The notes below the pieces were generated by a model. It had not been told where the DNA came from. It searched no databases and saw nothing but the letters and a program-made list of their open reading frames with translations. Source: a virus. From it: DNA of 32,515 bases. Below, piece after piece: positions 8,593 through 17,202 of the stretch (within the stretch, counting starts at the first letter, position 1; each line of letters starts with the position of its first letter). Where the stretch lies: positions 1-32,515 of IMG/VR virus record IMGVR_UViG_3300033149_002792; one strand, given 5' to 3'. The translations under genes were made by a program, and so were the position numbers.

Positions 8593-10202
8593 TATCTAAT
8601 TATCCTAAACATATTGTCATTGTCAATTATTTTTTCTATTCCATCTTGTATAATCTTAAACATAATTCTATAAACATTTTCAGGTTCTAATCCTTGCAAT
8701 CGTAAATCAAAATAACTACCAGACGTATCAACCGAAAGTTGTGTATAAGATGAAAATGGTATCCATTCAGTTTCAGTCCAAGCATCCCGTATAGAATAAT
8801 ACGATTGAGTAGGCAAAAATTGTGTATTCCTTGAATAATCCCAACTTTCAGTCACATATGTTTTTCTTGGATACAATTCTCTACCATTCACTCTAAAGCG
8901 TGCTTTTGTATTTTGACGATATTCATCATATATATTTGGTATCCATGATACAAAACCTTCTGATGTTATCGGATACATCATCTGTGTCGTCGTGCTTGAT
9001 TCTATAATCGAACTCGATAAACTCGAACTCGTCCATATATAATTTGCATTCACAGCAACTAAACTTTGACTGCTATATACTCCAGTTGTAGAGTTATATG
9101 TCCATACAGCATCACTCGATGTTATTGAACCACTACTAAAATATACACTACCGCTTTCATATTCAGGACCAAGACTCGCTGTATAAAAATCACTTACAGT
9201 AGCTGGTCGATTAAAACTACTACTGATCCATGTATTACTTGCACTCACATATATATTAGATGAAGCAGTCGTATATGTATAAATCGCACTGGAACTGTGA
9301 TATAATCCCAAACTCGATGTATACGAATAAAGTGAAGAAGTTATCCACGAATAACTTTCGCTATACCAAGTGTTGATATTAGCACTCTGAGTAAAATATC
9401 CAGTGTTTACACTTATTCCACTTCCAGTATATGATGTTAGTGTTGTATAAGATATTATTGGAGTTGTCGTTTTACTATCAACATCAATTGAGCTTGTCCC
9501 GGTTTGACTCGTTGTCGTTATTGTATATGGAGAATATGTAAAATCTTTCCAAATAGCTTCTAATCTTGGGCGATAAATCGTGTGAGTTTCATTAGAGAAA
9601 AATTGAAGATTCCCATGATTAAGAACACTGCGTTCATCAGCATCACTTCGTTTAATTAAAAATCCGTGATTATCAAGTGTACCATCTAACCACGATTCAA
9701 CCATAGTCGTAACATCCAAATGAAGATCAGTTGTCTGAAAATCAAATGATTGGCTCGCTTCATATCCACTACCACTTATGAAATCACTTCCCGTTGCTTC
9801 CCATGTACTACCACTCGTACCAGCAAGAGTTATACCATCACGCAACTCCCAACTAACACCTATTGTTGATATGGGACTGTCTCCCCGTTTACCAGTACCC
9901 ATTTCCCACGATTGAGATACAGGATAAGCATAAACAGTATACGACAATGGGATTTCTACAGCTTCAGAAGTATAAAGATTAAGATAATATCTCATGTCAG
10001 TTCCACCCAATTCACCGGAATCAAGGGATGCAGAAAAGGTATCTAAATCAAATTTAATTAACATCCTCGAATTCCACGGAACATCACCCAATTCATGAAC
10101 CAATCGTTTTTCTAATTCTAATATCTGATCAAGCCCAGCATTCTGTGTTACTGAATCTTCATATATTGTGCTATCTTTTTCTGGGAAAAGAAAGTAATGC
10201 AT
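8592..10202 (-). CDS. Virion protein with DNRLRE-like N-terminal domain
   Basis: The first 215 residues of this 536-residue product resemble the DNRLRE/CBM96-type beta domain: an opening with KDSTIYED, a middle LIKFDLD strand, a VTTMVESWLDGTLDNHGFLI element and a closing RPRLEAIW strand. Residues 220-440 are an extremely Ser/Thr/Tyr-rich, low-complexity repeat region, and the C-terminal 100 residues look like a separate beta domain. This is the layout of a surface-exposed, possibly glycan-binding adhesin carried on the baseplate or tail. It lies between the gp6-like and coiled-coil genes. Domain recognition is by eye; receptor binding is inference. Confidence 0.55.
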   Translation of the reverse strand: MHYFLFPEKDSTIYEDSVTQNAGLDQILELEKRLVHELGDVPWNSRMLIKFDLDTFSASLDSGELGGTDMRYYLNLYTSEAVEIPLSYTVYAYPVSQSWEMGTGKRGDSPISTIGVSWELRDGITLAGTSGSTWEATGSDFISGSGYEASQSFDFQTTDLHLDVTTMVESWLDGTLDNHGFLIKRSDADERSVLNHGNLQFFSNETHTIYRPRLEAIWKDFTYSPYTITTTSQTGTSSIDVDSKTTTPIISYTTLTSYTGSGISVNTGYFTQSANINTWYSESYSWITSSLYSYTSSLGLYHSSSAIYTYTTASSNIYVSASNTWISSSFNRPATVSDFYTASLGPEYESGSVYFSSGSITSSDAVWTYNSTTGVYSSQSLVAVNANYIWTSSSLSSSIIESSTTTQMMYPITSEGFVSWIPNIYDEYRQNTKARFRVNGRELYPRKTYVTESWDYSRNTQFLPTQSYYSIRDAWTETEWIPFSSYTQLSVDTSGSYFDLRLQGLEPENVYRIMFKIIQDGIEKIIDNDNMFRIIR

Positions 10203-10215
10203 TATTTATTCTCCA

Positions 10216-10767
10216 TTATATATATTGCGGTTCGCCATCAGCGACCTTTTTGCCAATACCCACACTAATATGAATGTTACCACCAGATAAAACATACTGA
10301 CCATACCATTCACCAAAATTTTCTATATTTTGTTTGTCATTATCAGTAAAAGGTTTTCCATCTTTTCTTTTTATTTTACTTGGAAGTTGAAAATCATACT
10401 CATAATCACCTTGACGAAACATTTCTTTTTCGTCATCGCTCATACCTTTAGCATTGTCTCGATAAATTACATTGAAATATTCTTCAAAGTCCTCTTTATG
10501 TGAATTTCTATCATTGATAAATGTAAATGAATCCCATTTATCCCAGTTACCATACTTTTCTAAACTTTTTCTGTCACGTTTAGCTAATTTCGTTTTGGTT
10601 TCGCCTTTATTCATTATTACTTCGCCAGTTTCACCATCAATAACATCATCACCTACTTTATCATTAGCACCAAGTTTAGCCATAAAATCTTGTATAGCCT
10701 TTTCGTTTTTGAAATATCCTTTTACTTTAACTGTTTTCTCTGTTAATAATTCTTTTAATCTAATCAT
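10216..10767 (-). CDS. Unknown phage protein in baseplate operon
   Basis: The 183-residue product opens MIRLKELLTEKTVKVKGYF, an N-terminal pattern I associate with internal or core-type proteins of large myoviruses. It is strongly charged (Lys/Asp/Glu), mostly helical in the middle and ends in a beta-prone Gly-rich segment (YVLSGGNIHISVGIG). There is no signal peptide or membrane helix. Its ATG overlaps the stop of the gp6-like gene, which suggests translational coupling and stoichiometric production with baseplate parts. The GETGEVIMNKGETKTKLAKR stretch is hydrophilic and probably exposed. No family is recognised; a virion or assembly role is only inferred from position. Confidence 0.5.
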   Translation of the reverse strand: MIRLKELLTEKTVKVKGYFKNEKAIQDFMAKLGANDKVGDDVIDGETGEVIMNKGETKTKLAKRDRKSLEKYGNWDKWDSFTFINDRNSHKEDFEEYFNVIYRDNAKGMSDDEKEMFRQGDYEYDFQLPSKIKRKDGKPFTDNDKQNIENFGEWYGQYVLSGGNIHISVGIGKKVADGEPQYI

Positions 10768-12656
10768 TATATCGCTCTCCCTTCAATGTCTTGATTTGGA
10801 TATTTAATTTCAAAAATACAAGGATCTAATGATGGATAAATTACTCCTTCTTTCGTCGCAGCCTTAATATCATAAATATATCCTGAATACCCATCACTCG
10901 TTTGCCATTTATTAGTCACTTCAACATTAACAACAGATTGAACTCCTTCAACACTAAATAATTCTGTTTGAATATCAGCGAGAATAATTGGCTGATTAAA
11001 TTGCCATTTGTCAATAGAAAACATATCTTTCAATTTATCAACACAATTCAATATCACTTCTCGTTTATTGTAATTCTTGAATGCGACAACCGAAAATTGA
11101 AGTCCTATATTAACTATAAATCCATTCTTAATATTAATTGCATCTGTCAACATTCTATACTGCCCAAGATAAACTTTAAGATTTTCCTTTATCGCTTTAT
11201 TCAATACTGTAAGTCGTTTGTTGTTATCATACCCCAATAAATACATATTCAATGCTAATGGATTTGGAACTCGTGTTCTGTCAATTCCTTCTAATGGCGC
11301 TGTATCAGGTGACTCAGACAATTGATCATCCGGTAAAATATATGCTTTAGCAATTGCTCCATATCGAGGAGACATCGAATAAGCACGAACAATATAATCT
11401 TCTTTCGTAACAGCACGAAGTTGAGTAGGAAAATGTGCTAAGGCATTTTGTCTAACTTCTTCAACTGTTTCACCATCACGACCACCATTGGCAGCTGTTG
11501 GATTATTACAAGCAACGGAATCTTTAACTTGTTGTAAAATATCAGTATCTAATGCATCATCATCAATCGTATGATCAACCAAAGTAATTTTAGTTAAATC
11601 ATTTTGATTTACATTTGAAGGAAACCCACCACCAACAACATAATTTACAGTAAGTGATGTGTTATGAGGCGCTTGTCCATATGTTCTCGTATGTAAAAAG
11701 TTCGCTGGATCAATTGGATTATCTGTAAAGGTAACACTTCCAAATACATTTGAACCTACATTGGCTGGATTTGGAATTAATAATTCATCAGCATCATCAG
11801 ATACACCAGCACCAAATTGTAATTCCATTGACTTATCACCACGAATTCTTGAAGTAAATCGTCGAGCCGTTTTTTGTAATTTCAATAAATACGGAGCCGT
11901 ATCATTATATTGCGCTAAATCTTTATCATTAGCAGCGATGTTTCGTAGTTGAACAAATACAGTATCTTGTGCAAGAAATGGAACATGATGCCATGTATTA
12001 CCATCAGAATCAGTCGCATCGAGTATTTCAATTATATTTGGTTCAGTTAATATCTTCTTTTCAAATCTTGTTGGTTCACCGAAAGCAAAGGATACACTCT
12101 TAATTTCACCAGCCGACACCCTCACAGGTTTCTTTAATACAAAAAATGTAACATTCCCATTATCATCAGTTTCAAATATTGATGTTGCTGTAGGATTATC
12201 AGAACTTGATACAGAAAAATTCACATCTTCTAATGTTCTAAAAATTACATTCGATTCAGCTTCACTTTGTACTTGCATTCCAGAATTAAGAATTAAAGCA
12301 TATTGATAATTAGGTACAGCATCAGCCCCAGTTCCAACAGCAGGAACAATTTGATATACATCAATATCAGTATATGCTGGAACTGATAAAGATGGTTTAT
12401 ATCCTAATGTATGAGCTAAAGCATATATATTTTGTTCTTCTTCAGCGTATAATAACAAACTTTCTTTCAATGCATTGTCAGTATAATAAGAAAGTACATC
12501 CCCAACATAGGACGCCATTTCTATAAACATCATTCCAACCGAACTTTCATTGAAATTTTTATATGTATGAGGAAAATAAACTTTAGAAAAGTTCATTAAA
12601 TCATCTCTTAATCCTGAGAAATCACGACCTAAATATCTCACCTCTTTTTTTGGCAT
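10767..12656 (-). CDS. 6: Baseplate wedge protein gp6-like (baseplate J)
   Basis: The 629-residue product matches the T4 gp6/baseplate-J family in length (T4 gp6 is 660) and in its N-terminal signature. An opening of the YLGRDFSGLRDDLMNF type is followed by NFNESSVGMMFIEMASYVGDVLSYYTD and the helical YAEEEQNIYALAHTLGYKP. The middle has the long beta/loop domain, and near residue 380 a helix with GGRDGETVEEVRQNA precedes RAVTKEDYIVRAYSMSPRYG, also typical. gp6 forms the inner iris of the baseplate and connects wedges around the hub. It is followed downstream by virion genes and preceded by the gp25-like gene, the same pairing seen in T4-like phages. Confidence is high. Confidence 0.9.
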   Translation of the reverse strand: MPKKEVRYLGRDFSGLRDDLMNFSKVYFPHTYKNFNESSVGMMFIEMASYVGDVLSYYTDNALKESLLLYAEEEQNIYALAHTLGYKPSLSVPAYTDIDVYQIVPAVGTGADAVPNYQYALILNSGMQVQSEAESNVIFRTLEDVNFSVSSSDNPTATSIFETDDNGNVTFFVLKKPVRVSAGEIKSVSFAFGEPTRFEKKILTEPNIIEILDATDSDGNTWHHVPFLAQDTVFVQLRNIAANDKDLAQYNDTAPYLLKLQKTARRFTSRIRGDKSMELQFGAGVSDDADELLIPNPANVGSNVFGSVTFTDNPIDPANFLHTRTYGQAPHNTSLTVNYVVGGGFPSNVNQNDLTKITLVDHTIDDDALDTDILQQVKDSVACNNPTAANGGRDGETVEEVRQNALAHFPTQLRAVTKEDYIVRAYSMSPRYGAIAKAYILPDDQLSESPDTAPLEGIDRTRVPNPLALNMYLLGYDNNKRLTVLNKAIKENLKVYLGQYRMLTDAINIKNGFIVNIGLQFSVVAFKNYNKREVILNCVDKLKDMFSIDKWQFNQPIILADIQTELFSVEGVQSVVNVEVTNKWQTSDGYSGYIYDIKAATKEGVIYPSLDPCIFEIKYPNQDIEGRAI

Positions 12657-12669
12657 TATTTATCTCCGT

Positions 12670-13056
12670 TTATGGTGCAAATGTTACTATTATTTCAGCA
12701 TATTCTTTTATATTACGCTTTAATCCAAAACCTAATTTAATATCTATACGGTTATTATCAATGTTTACGTCTGATATATCAACCTCTAAATCAACTACCT
12801 CAACATACGGCAACCACATTTCTATTGCTTCTTGGATTTCGCTTTCTATTGTAGCCTTTAAATCCCTTGTTATCGGTTCAAAAAGACGACCATATATGCT
12901 TGTTCCAAAATTAGGCTGCATTGGTCGTTCACCCTTCTGAGTCAATAATAAATTATACATGTTCGCCTTTGCTTCATCAATAGAAGTGAAAGTCTGATTA
13001 AAATATCCTGTATTGCCAAGTTGTATAGGCACTACAACTCCAATTGGTTCAGCCAT
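12670..13056 (-). CDS. 25: Baseplate wedge protein gp25-like (GPW/gp25 family)
   Basis: This 128-residue protein is close in size to T4 gp25 (132). It carries the family core: a helix after the N-terminal strand with a LLTQKGERPMQPNFG turn, then YGRLFEPITRDLKATIESEI and a helix-strand closing WLPYVEVVDLEV. gp25 and its type VI secretion homologue TssE form part of the wedge and help nucleate the sheath. Its start codon directly follows the stop of the 218-residue gene upstream, and it lies 13 bases before the gp6-like gene. This local order confirms a contractile tail. The old label 'lysozyme' for the family reflects fold history, and I see no reason to claim enzymatic activity. Confidence 0.92.
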   Translation of the reverse strand: MAEPIGVVVPIQLGNTGYFNQTFTSIDEAKANMYNLLLTQKGERPMQPNFGTSIYGRLFEPITRDLKATIESEIQEAIEMWLPYVEVVDLEVDISDVNIDNNRIDIKLGFGLKRNIKEYAEIIVTFAP

Positions 13057-13713
13057 TTAATTACCTCTCGTTCTACTTACTTTTTGATCTGTTTTTTTCA
13101 ATAATCCACTATAATCTCTCATCATATTTTTTACTATGTCTACAGGTACTTTACTAAAATCTATTGGAGAACCATTTGGATTTGTCGTCGGTAATGATAC
13201 CTTGTCAAGTGAACCCTTCGACCTTGCTTCAGTTCCGGGTATCCTTGAACCAGCCCCAACTTTAGTAAATCCATCTCCATATCCTAACTGTTCAGTAAGT
13301 TTAGCCGAGTCAAATGCCTTCTCTGGTTGAGATTCATTTAATACAATTTCTCGTTGTCCACCTGTACCTGGAGAAGTTAATGTTTGACCTGTTGATACTT
13401 CCGTCGCTGTTTGATTAAGTATGTCAGCAAATTTACCACCACGACCACCACTAAAGATTTTTTCTTGAACAGCTTGTCGAGTTTCATCTTCTTCAAGTGG
13501 AGAATCTAATAATTGAGTTAAACTCAAATCATCTGATTCAGCAATCACTGGTTTAGCTGTTGGTTTAGTTGGACGCACAGTTTCCGCTTCTTCTAATATC
13601 TTATAAAATTCTTGCTTGATTGTCTTTTTTATTAAAGGCTTTATTTCCTTAATAATTGTATCCCTAACAGCCTCGCTTATCATAAGTCGTAAATCTTTTT
13701 TTGTTAAAGCCAT
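13057..13713 (-). CDS. Unknown protein in baseplate operon, helical N-terminus
   Basis: The 218-residue product begins with a long amphipathic helix (about residues 4-45, Lys/Glu/Ile-rich) and then becomes a Pro/Thr/Gly/Ser-rich, probably disordered chain. It has a short helical element around residues 70-90 and a basic tail ending SRTRGN. The composition suits a flexible linker, chaperone or tape-associated protein rather than an enzyme. A clear AGGAG ribosome site lies before the ATG, and the stop abuts the gp25-like start, so the two are probably co-translated. I do not recognise the family. A virion or assembly role is inferred from location only. Confidence 0.5.
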   Translation of the reverse strand: MALTKKDLRLMISEAVRDTIIKEIKPLIKKTIKQEFYKILEEAETVRPTKPTAKPVIAESDDLSLTQLLDSPLEEDETRQAVQEKIFSGGRGGKFADILNQTATEVSTGQTLTSPGTGGQREIVLNESQPEKAFDSAKLTEQLGYGDGFTKVGAGSRIPGTEARSKGSLDKVSLPTTNPNGSPIDFSKVPVDIVKNMMRDYSGLLKKTDQKVSRTRGN

Positions 13714-13730
13714 ATCAAATATCTCCTATA

Positions 13731-14285
13731 TTAACCATATCCCGTCCACGGGAAAGGAGTGGGTGTTGGTGCCGGAACAGTTGGTAAAAATGCTGTTGTT
13801 AATCCACTCACTGATTGTAAATGTAATTTGAATAAATCTATCATACTATCTACAAATTCATTCTTATTTTCTGTATTTTTTATATTCATAACAGGTACTG
13901 GAACACCAGGGCTCAATACTACATTTGAAATTATACTAACCGAACCAGGAGGCGGAATTAACATCCCCAACTGCGCTCCAGTCCAAAATTGAATCAACCC
14001 AGTCGAAAACCAACCACCAAATAATGTCGGGATGACGCTGGTCGACGGAGTAGTTTGTCCAATGTCAAATGCATTTTGTATACTTATCTGTAATCCAGGT
14101 TTATTATATGTAGTCACTGGATTCTTATACATTAAATCTCCACCTAACTTCACAGCAGTTTCATATTCATTGGCGATTTTCGTTGAAACATCCTTCGCTG
14201 TTGGATTTTCCTTATCCTCACCTCGCATATTATCATCAAAGTATCTTGTTATATTTTGTTTAAAAATCGTCCAATTTATTGGCAT
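13731..14285 (-). CDS. Unknown virion-associated protein, Gly/Pro-rich
   Basis: The 184-residue product has a helical N-terminus (MPINWTIFKQNITRYFDD), then a relatively hydrophobic central region with Gly/Pro turns (GGWFSTGLIQFWTGAQLGML) and a C-terminal Pro/Thr tail ending FPWTGYG. The hydrophobic parts are too short and interrupted for confident membrane helices. It lies between the hub gene and the gp25-like/gp6-like block, so a role in the hub or central spike region is plausible. No named family is recognised. A gene at this position in related phages may be a baseplate assembly factor, but nothing in the sequence proves this. Confidence 0.5.
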   Translation of the reverse strand: MPINWTIFKQNITRYFDDNMRGEDKENPTAKDVSTKIANEYETAVKLGGDLMYKNPVTTYNKPGLQISIQNAFDIGQTTPSTSVIPTLFGGWFSTGLIQFWTGAQLGMLIPPPGSVSIISNVVLSPGVPVPVMNIKNTENKNEFVDSMIDLFKLHLQSVSGLTTAFLPTVPAPTPTPFPWTGYG

Positions 14286-14294
14286 ATTGTTTCC

Positions 14295-15503
14295 TTACAA
14301 GCTAAAATTTTGTTTTGAAAGAGCAGAACTAAGTTTGCTTTTCCATTGATTTATTTGAGCTTGTTCCGGCGGTATCATCATGCTGGATGGTCCTGTTCCA
14401 GTTAAATGTATATGTTTTAATAACATATCAATTACTTCCTCTAATAATGTCTTCAATGCTTCACCCAATACTACAGGTTCAGTAGCATCTTCACTACCCA
14501 AATAAATCTTAGGACTATTCAATATCATTTGTGCTGGTGTATTCAAAGTCATATCACGATCAGCATCAACAGTAAATACTCCTTCAGTGACTAAATTTAT
14601 TGCCTTCTTCGCAAACATCATGGTTTCAAATGCCTTTGAATTAAAAACAAGTCTATCACTATTGATAAATATCTGATTTCCAATAAATTCATTTGGTTTG
14701 TCGTCGTAAAATTGTAAGTGTACCTTTGATTCAGCCGTCGCTGGTAAAAGCTCAATTACTTCATCTGTTGAACTAATCCATATGGAATTCGGATCATCAT
14801 TTATATTTTCCTCTATAAGTTGAAGTGGTTCATCAGAAATTTCGTCTGGTTGCCCAACCTTTAATTTAAAATTTGGCAATTGTGTTTCAGGATTAGAACC
14901 AAACCGAATTGACTGTCCAAATCTACCTTCAATTATTAAATCGCCTTCCATTGGAAGCATTGGCTTAACATCACCAACTTTAAATGTTTTTCCTAACTTA
15001 ACATCTCCAGCTTTGGGTTTCTTGTTTGGAGAACCAGAATTAGACACATCTTCATAGTCATTTGCTTTTCTTTTAGATTTATATTCTCTGGACAAATCAG
15101 GCAAACTCGCACCGGGATAAGAATTTTCATTGGGATTGTTAAATATATTAAGTCGTTGAGTATAATATAAATCTGAAAATAATACAGCCCCAATTACAAT
15201 TTCATGTAAAAGTGGATAAACTTTTATATTAGGATCAATCGGTTTAGCCCAAGATAATAATGATTCTTCCTTCCCAACTTCACTTGTAATAAAACGAATT
15301 TTGGCTTTTCCAATATCTTCATATGTTTCAAAATCAGGATGTTCTTCATTTAAAATAACATCAATAACTTCAGCTGATTCAAGTTCATAAAATTCATAAT
15401 TAGGAGCTCCAATTCCTCGAGAAGGATCTGTTCCTTGTGTGGCTATCCCCTGTTTATTACCATAACGACTACCTCCCGAACTTTTATCTATACTAAATGC
15501 CAT
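14295..15503 (-). CDS. Baseplate hub/spike protein, gp5/VgrG-like
   Basis: The 402-residue product has the layout of a phage hub-spike protein. An N-terminal OB-fold-like region (about residues 40-115) is followed by a second beta domain with EGRFGQSIRFGS (about 190-210). A repetitive beta stretch at about 285-345 (NQIFINSDRLVFNSKAFETM, MTLNTPAQMILNSPKIYLGS) resembles the gp5C/VgrG beta-helix, and a C-terminal helix follows. The EGxxGQSIRFGS element is characteristic of gp5-like hubs in T4-like marine phages. No lysozyme domain is inserted, unlike T4 gp5, so cell-wall digestion would need another protein. The start overlaps the stop of the upstream coiled-coil gene. Confidence 0.75.
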   Translation of the reverse strand: MAFSIDKSSGGSRYGNKQGIATQGTDPSRGIGAPNYEFYELESAEVIDVILNEEHPDFETYEDIGKAKIRFITSEVGKEESLLSWAKPIDPNIKVYPLLHEIVIGAVLFSDLYYTQRLNIFNNPNENSYPGASLPDLSREYKSKRKANDYEDVSNSGSPNKKPKAGDVKLGKTFKVGDVKPMLPMEGDLIIEGRFGQSIRFGSNPETQLPNFKLKVGQPDEISDEPLQLIEENINDDPNSIWISSTDEVIELLPATAESKVHLQFYDDKPNEFIGNQIFINSDRLVFNSKAFETMMFAKKAINLVTEGVFTVDADRDMTLNTPAQMILNSPKIYLGSEDATEPVVLGEALKTLLEEVIDMLLKHIHLTGTGPSSMMIPPEQAQINQWKSKLSSALSKQNFSL

Positions 15504-15937
15504 TAATTTTTCTCCACAGTAACATCAACATCTAATTTAGTTTTAATCTCATCAAATTGATTACCTAATTCAGATAATCGTTTTTGTTCTTTTATTCTAA
15601 CCTCTTCATATGTTGGCACCTTTTCAAGTATTTGTCTTTTTTCATCTTCTGATATAAGAGTTCCATCTTCATCAGATGATTTTTCATTGCGCAACATTCG
15701 TTGTATAGTATCAGATAATTTAACCAAATGTTCGTCGCTCTTTACTTTTATATCAAGATATTCCTTAATAAGAGGAACAACAACTATTGCACTATCAATA
15801 TTAGTAACAAATTTCTTTAATTGTTCTATAAGAGTATCAACTCGGCTCCGTGTAGTGCTAGAATTATTATAAATATCTTCAAATAAATTAGAAAGCGTTT
15901 TTCCTTCAAATATTTCGTATCCTTTTTTGTCGTCCAT
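15503..15937 (-). CDS. Helical protein, first gene of the structural operon
   Basis: I start this gene at the ATG at 15937, giving 144 residues (MDDKKGYEIF...). The sequence TGGAG lies 7 to 8 bases before it, whereas the more upstream ATG at 15958 lacks a ribosome site. The protein is almost entirely charged helix, with heptad-like stretches near residues 25-85 and 100-135, which suggests an oligomeric coiled coil. It follows a terminator (15988-16021) and a candidate late promoter motif (15964-15980), so it opens the structural operon. Its last base overlaps the hub gene start, implying coupled translation. No family recognised; a tail or hub assembly chaperone is a reasonable guess. Confidence 0.55.
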   Translation of the reverse strand: MDDKKGYEIFEGKTLSNLFEDIYNNSSTTRSRVDTLIEQLKKFVTNIDSAIVVVPLIKEYLDIKVKSDEHLVKLSDTIQRMLRNEKSSDEDGTLISEDEKRQILEKVPTYEEVRIKEQKRLSELGNQFDEIKTKLDVDVTVEKN

Positions 15938-15963
15938 AATAATCTCCATTGTAATCATATTTC

Positions 15964-15980
15964 ATCATATATAAATATAA
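15964..15980 (-). promoter_or_regulatory. Candidate late promoter motif (exact 17-bp repeat)
   Basis: This is the second copy of the 17-bp AT motif also found at 2674-2690. It lies between the terminator at 15988-16021 and the first structural gene, 27 bases before its ATG, which is where a promoter is required. A looser relative is present at 20874-20888. The link with the gp55-like sigma factor is inference. Confidence 0.4.
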
Positions 15981-15987
15981 AAGTAAA

Positions 15988-16021
15988 CAAAAAAAGGTCT
16001 CAACCTAAATAGGCGAGACCT
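15988..16021 (-). terminator. Rho-independent terminator after late sigma gene
   Basis: On the minus strand AGGTCTC and GAGACCT form a 7-bp stem, with an inner CCT/AGG pairing in the loop, followed by seven T residues. It lies 25 bases after the sigma factor stop codon and separates the regulatory block from the structural operon. Confidence 0.85.
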
Positions 16022-16046
16022 CGTTGTTTATTTTTAATTAATTAAC

Positions 16047-16757
16047 TCAAATAAATTCATCAAAATATTCATTCGTATTGAAATAACCTGTATTAGCATA
16101 CGATTTTTGTAAGGCAACTATGTGTTCCCTCATTTTATTAACAACAGCAGTAATGTACTGAGTTCGTAATCCAGTCATTTCACGAATCATCAAATAAAGA
16201 GATTTTTTATTATGATTTTCTATTGATTGTGATCGTCTAAATAAAGTAATAATGGCATCAGCTATCATAATTTCTTGCCGTTTCGTAAATATACATGATA
16301 GATTTTTTTCCCAATACTCAATCATTAATACTATAAATTCAGGAACATCATCATTAAATTTTCTTTCTTGATCCTCATCAACAATGTCAAATACATATTC
16401 GCTTTCACCTACATCAATTCGTTGTTTTGTCTTCTTGTATTTATATTCGTCAGTGTTATTTAAGATTAAATGATTCTTTGCCAAAATAGAAAAATAAGAA
16501 AACGCTTTACCCTTATCTTGTTGATACTTATGCATATTCAAAACTAAAAATGAAACAACTTCAGCTTGTAAATTTTCTGATACACCTTGAAAGTATGGAA
16601 ACTTAAAACGATTTATTATATTTTCAACCAATTTATTTATAGGCTTTTCTATTTTTTCCCGATATAACTTTGACTTCGCTACTTGATCATCCATTCCATT
16701 AAATTGAACAATTGCATTCTCAGCATCCTTCGTAAAATAAATTTTATTCCTCGCCAT
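16047..16757 (-). CDS. 55: Late-transcription sigma factor, gp55-like
   Basis: The 236-residue product resembles the T4 gp55 family of minimal sigma factors. An N-terminal segment is followed by region-2-like helices around residues 40-100 (IINRFKFPYFQGVSENLQ, MHKYQQDKGKAFSYFSILAKNHLI), where the Tyr/Phe-rich AFSYFSILAKN stretch is the usual core and promoter-melting element. An acidic linker and a helical C-terminal part (residues 140-215) follow. T4 gp55 is 185 residues, so this one is somewhat longer. It would direct host RNA polymerase to late promoters, and it sits immediately upstream of the structural operon it would serve. The acidic C-terminus ends in NEYFDEFI, a hydrophobic-acidic tail that could serve like the clamp-binding tail of gp55. 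The family call is strong; target promoters are inferred. Confidence 0.8.
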   Translation of the reverse strand: MARNKIYFTKDAENAIVQFNGMDDQVAKSKLYREKIEKPINKLVENIINRFKFPYFQGVSENLQAEVVSFLVLNMHKYQQDKGKAFSYFSILAKNHLILNNTDEYKYKKTKQRIDVGESEYVFDIVDEDQERKFNDDVPEFIVLMIEYWEKNLSCIFTKRQEIMIADAIITLFRRSQSIENHNKKSLYLMIREMTGLRTQYITAVVNKMREHIVALQKSYANTGYFNTNEYFDEFI

Positions 16758-16788
16758 TAATCTTCTCCATTGCTATCCAATATTAACA

Positions 16789-17202
16789 TTATTTTTTCAA
16801 CAAATTCTGTACATCAGACATATCTATGCCTAATCTATTTCTTTCTTTTACTCTATTATATGTTTTATCCTTTTCAGTAATTTCATTTGGATATTCTACT
16901 GGTTCTTGTGGCTTTTCGTCTGGATCGTCAATTAAACCATACTCTGATAATTTTTTTAACACTGAATATATCGCTTGAAAAAAGAAACCTATTTCATCAT
17001 CAGAACGAAATGTTCCAGCATCATCCAATCGATCTAATTCAGAATCAATTGATGCTATAGTTAATGTAAAATTTTCTATCCAAGTTTCATATGAAGTAAG
17101 AACATTTTGGTATCTATTGTTTTGTGCCATTTTACGCCGAATAATAATTCCTTCGGCAATGACCATACTCACTAAAACAGCTATAATTATTATTTCAATC
17201 AT
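16789..17202 (-). CDS. Small single-span membrane protein, unknown
   Basis: The 137-residue product begins with an uninterrupted hydrophobic helix (about residues 2-24, IIIIAVLVSMVIAEGIII) followed by RRK. It is therefore predicted as an N-terminal anchor with the soluble part in the cytoplasm. Residues 30-85 form an amphipathic, possibly coiled helix, and the C-terminal third is charged and Pro-rich. Its start overlaps the end of the HD-domain gene by 8 bases, so the two are likely co-translated, and the late sigma gene follows. No family is recognised. A membrane-tethered partner of the HD protein is conceivable, but nothing beyond the overlap supports it. Confidence 0.55.
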   Translation of the reverse strand: MIEIIIIAVLVSMVIAEGIIIRRKMAQNNRYQNVLTSYETWIENFTLTIASIDSELDRLDDAGTFRSDDEIGFFFQAIYSVLKKLSEYGLIDDPDEKPQEPVEYPNEITEKDKTYNRVKERNRLGIDMSDVQNLLKK

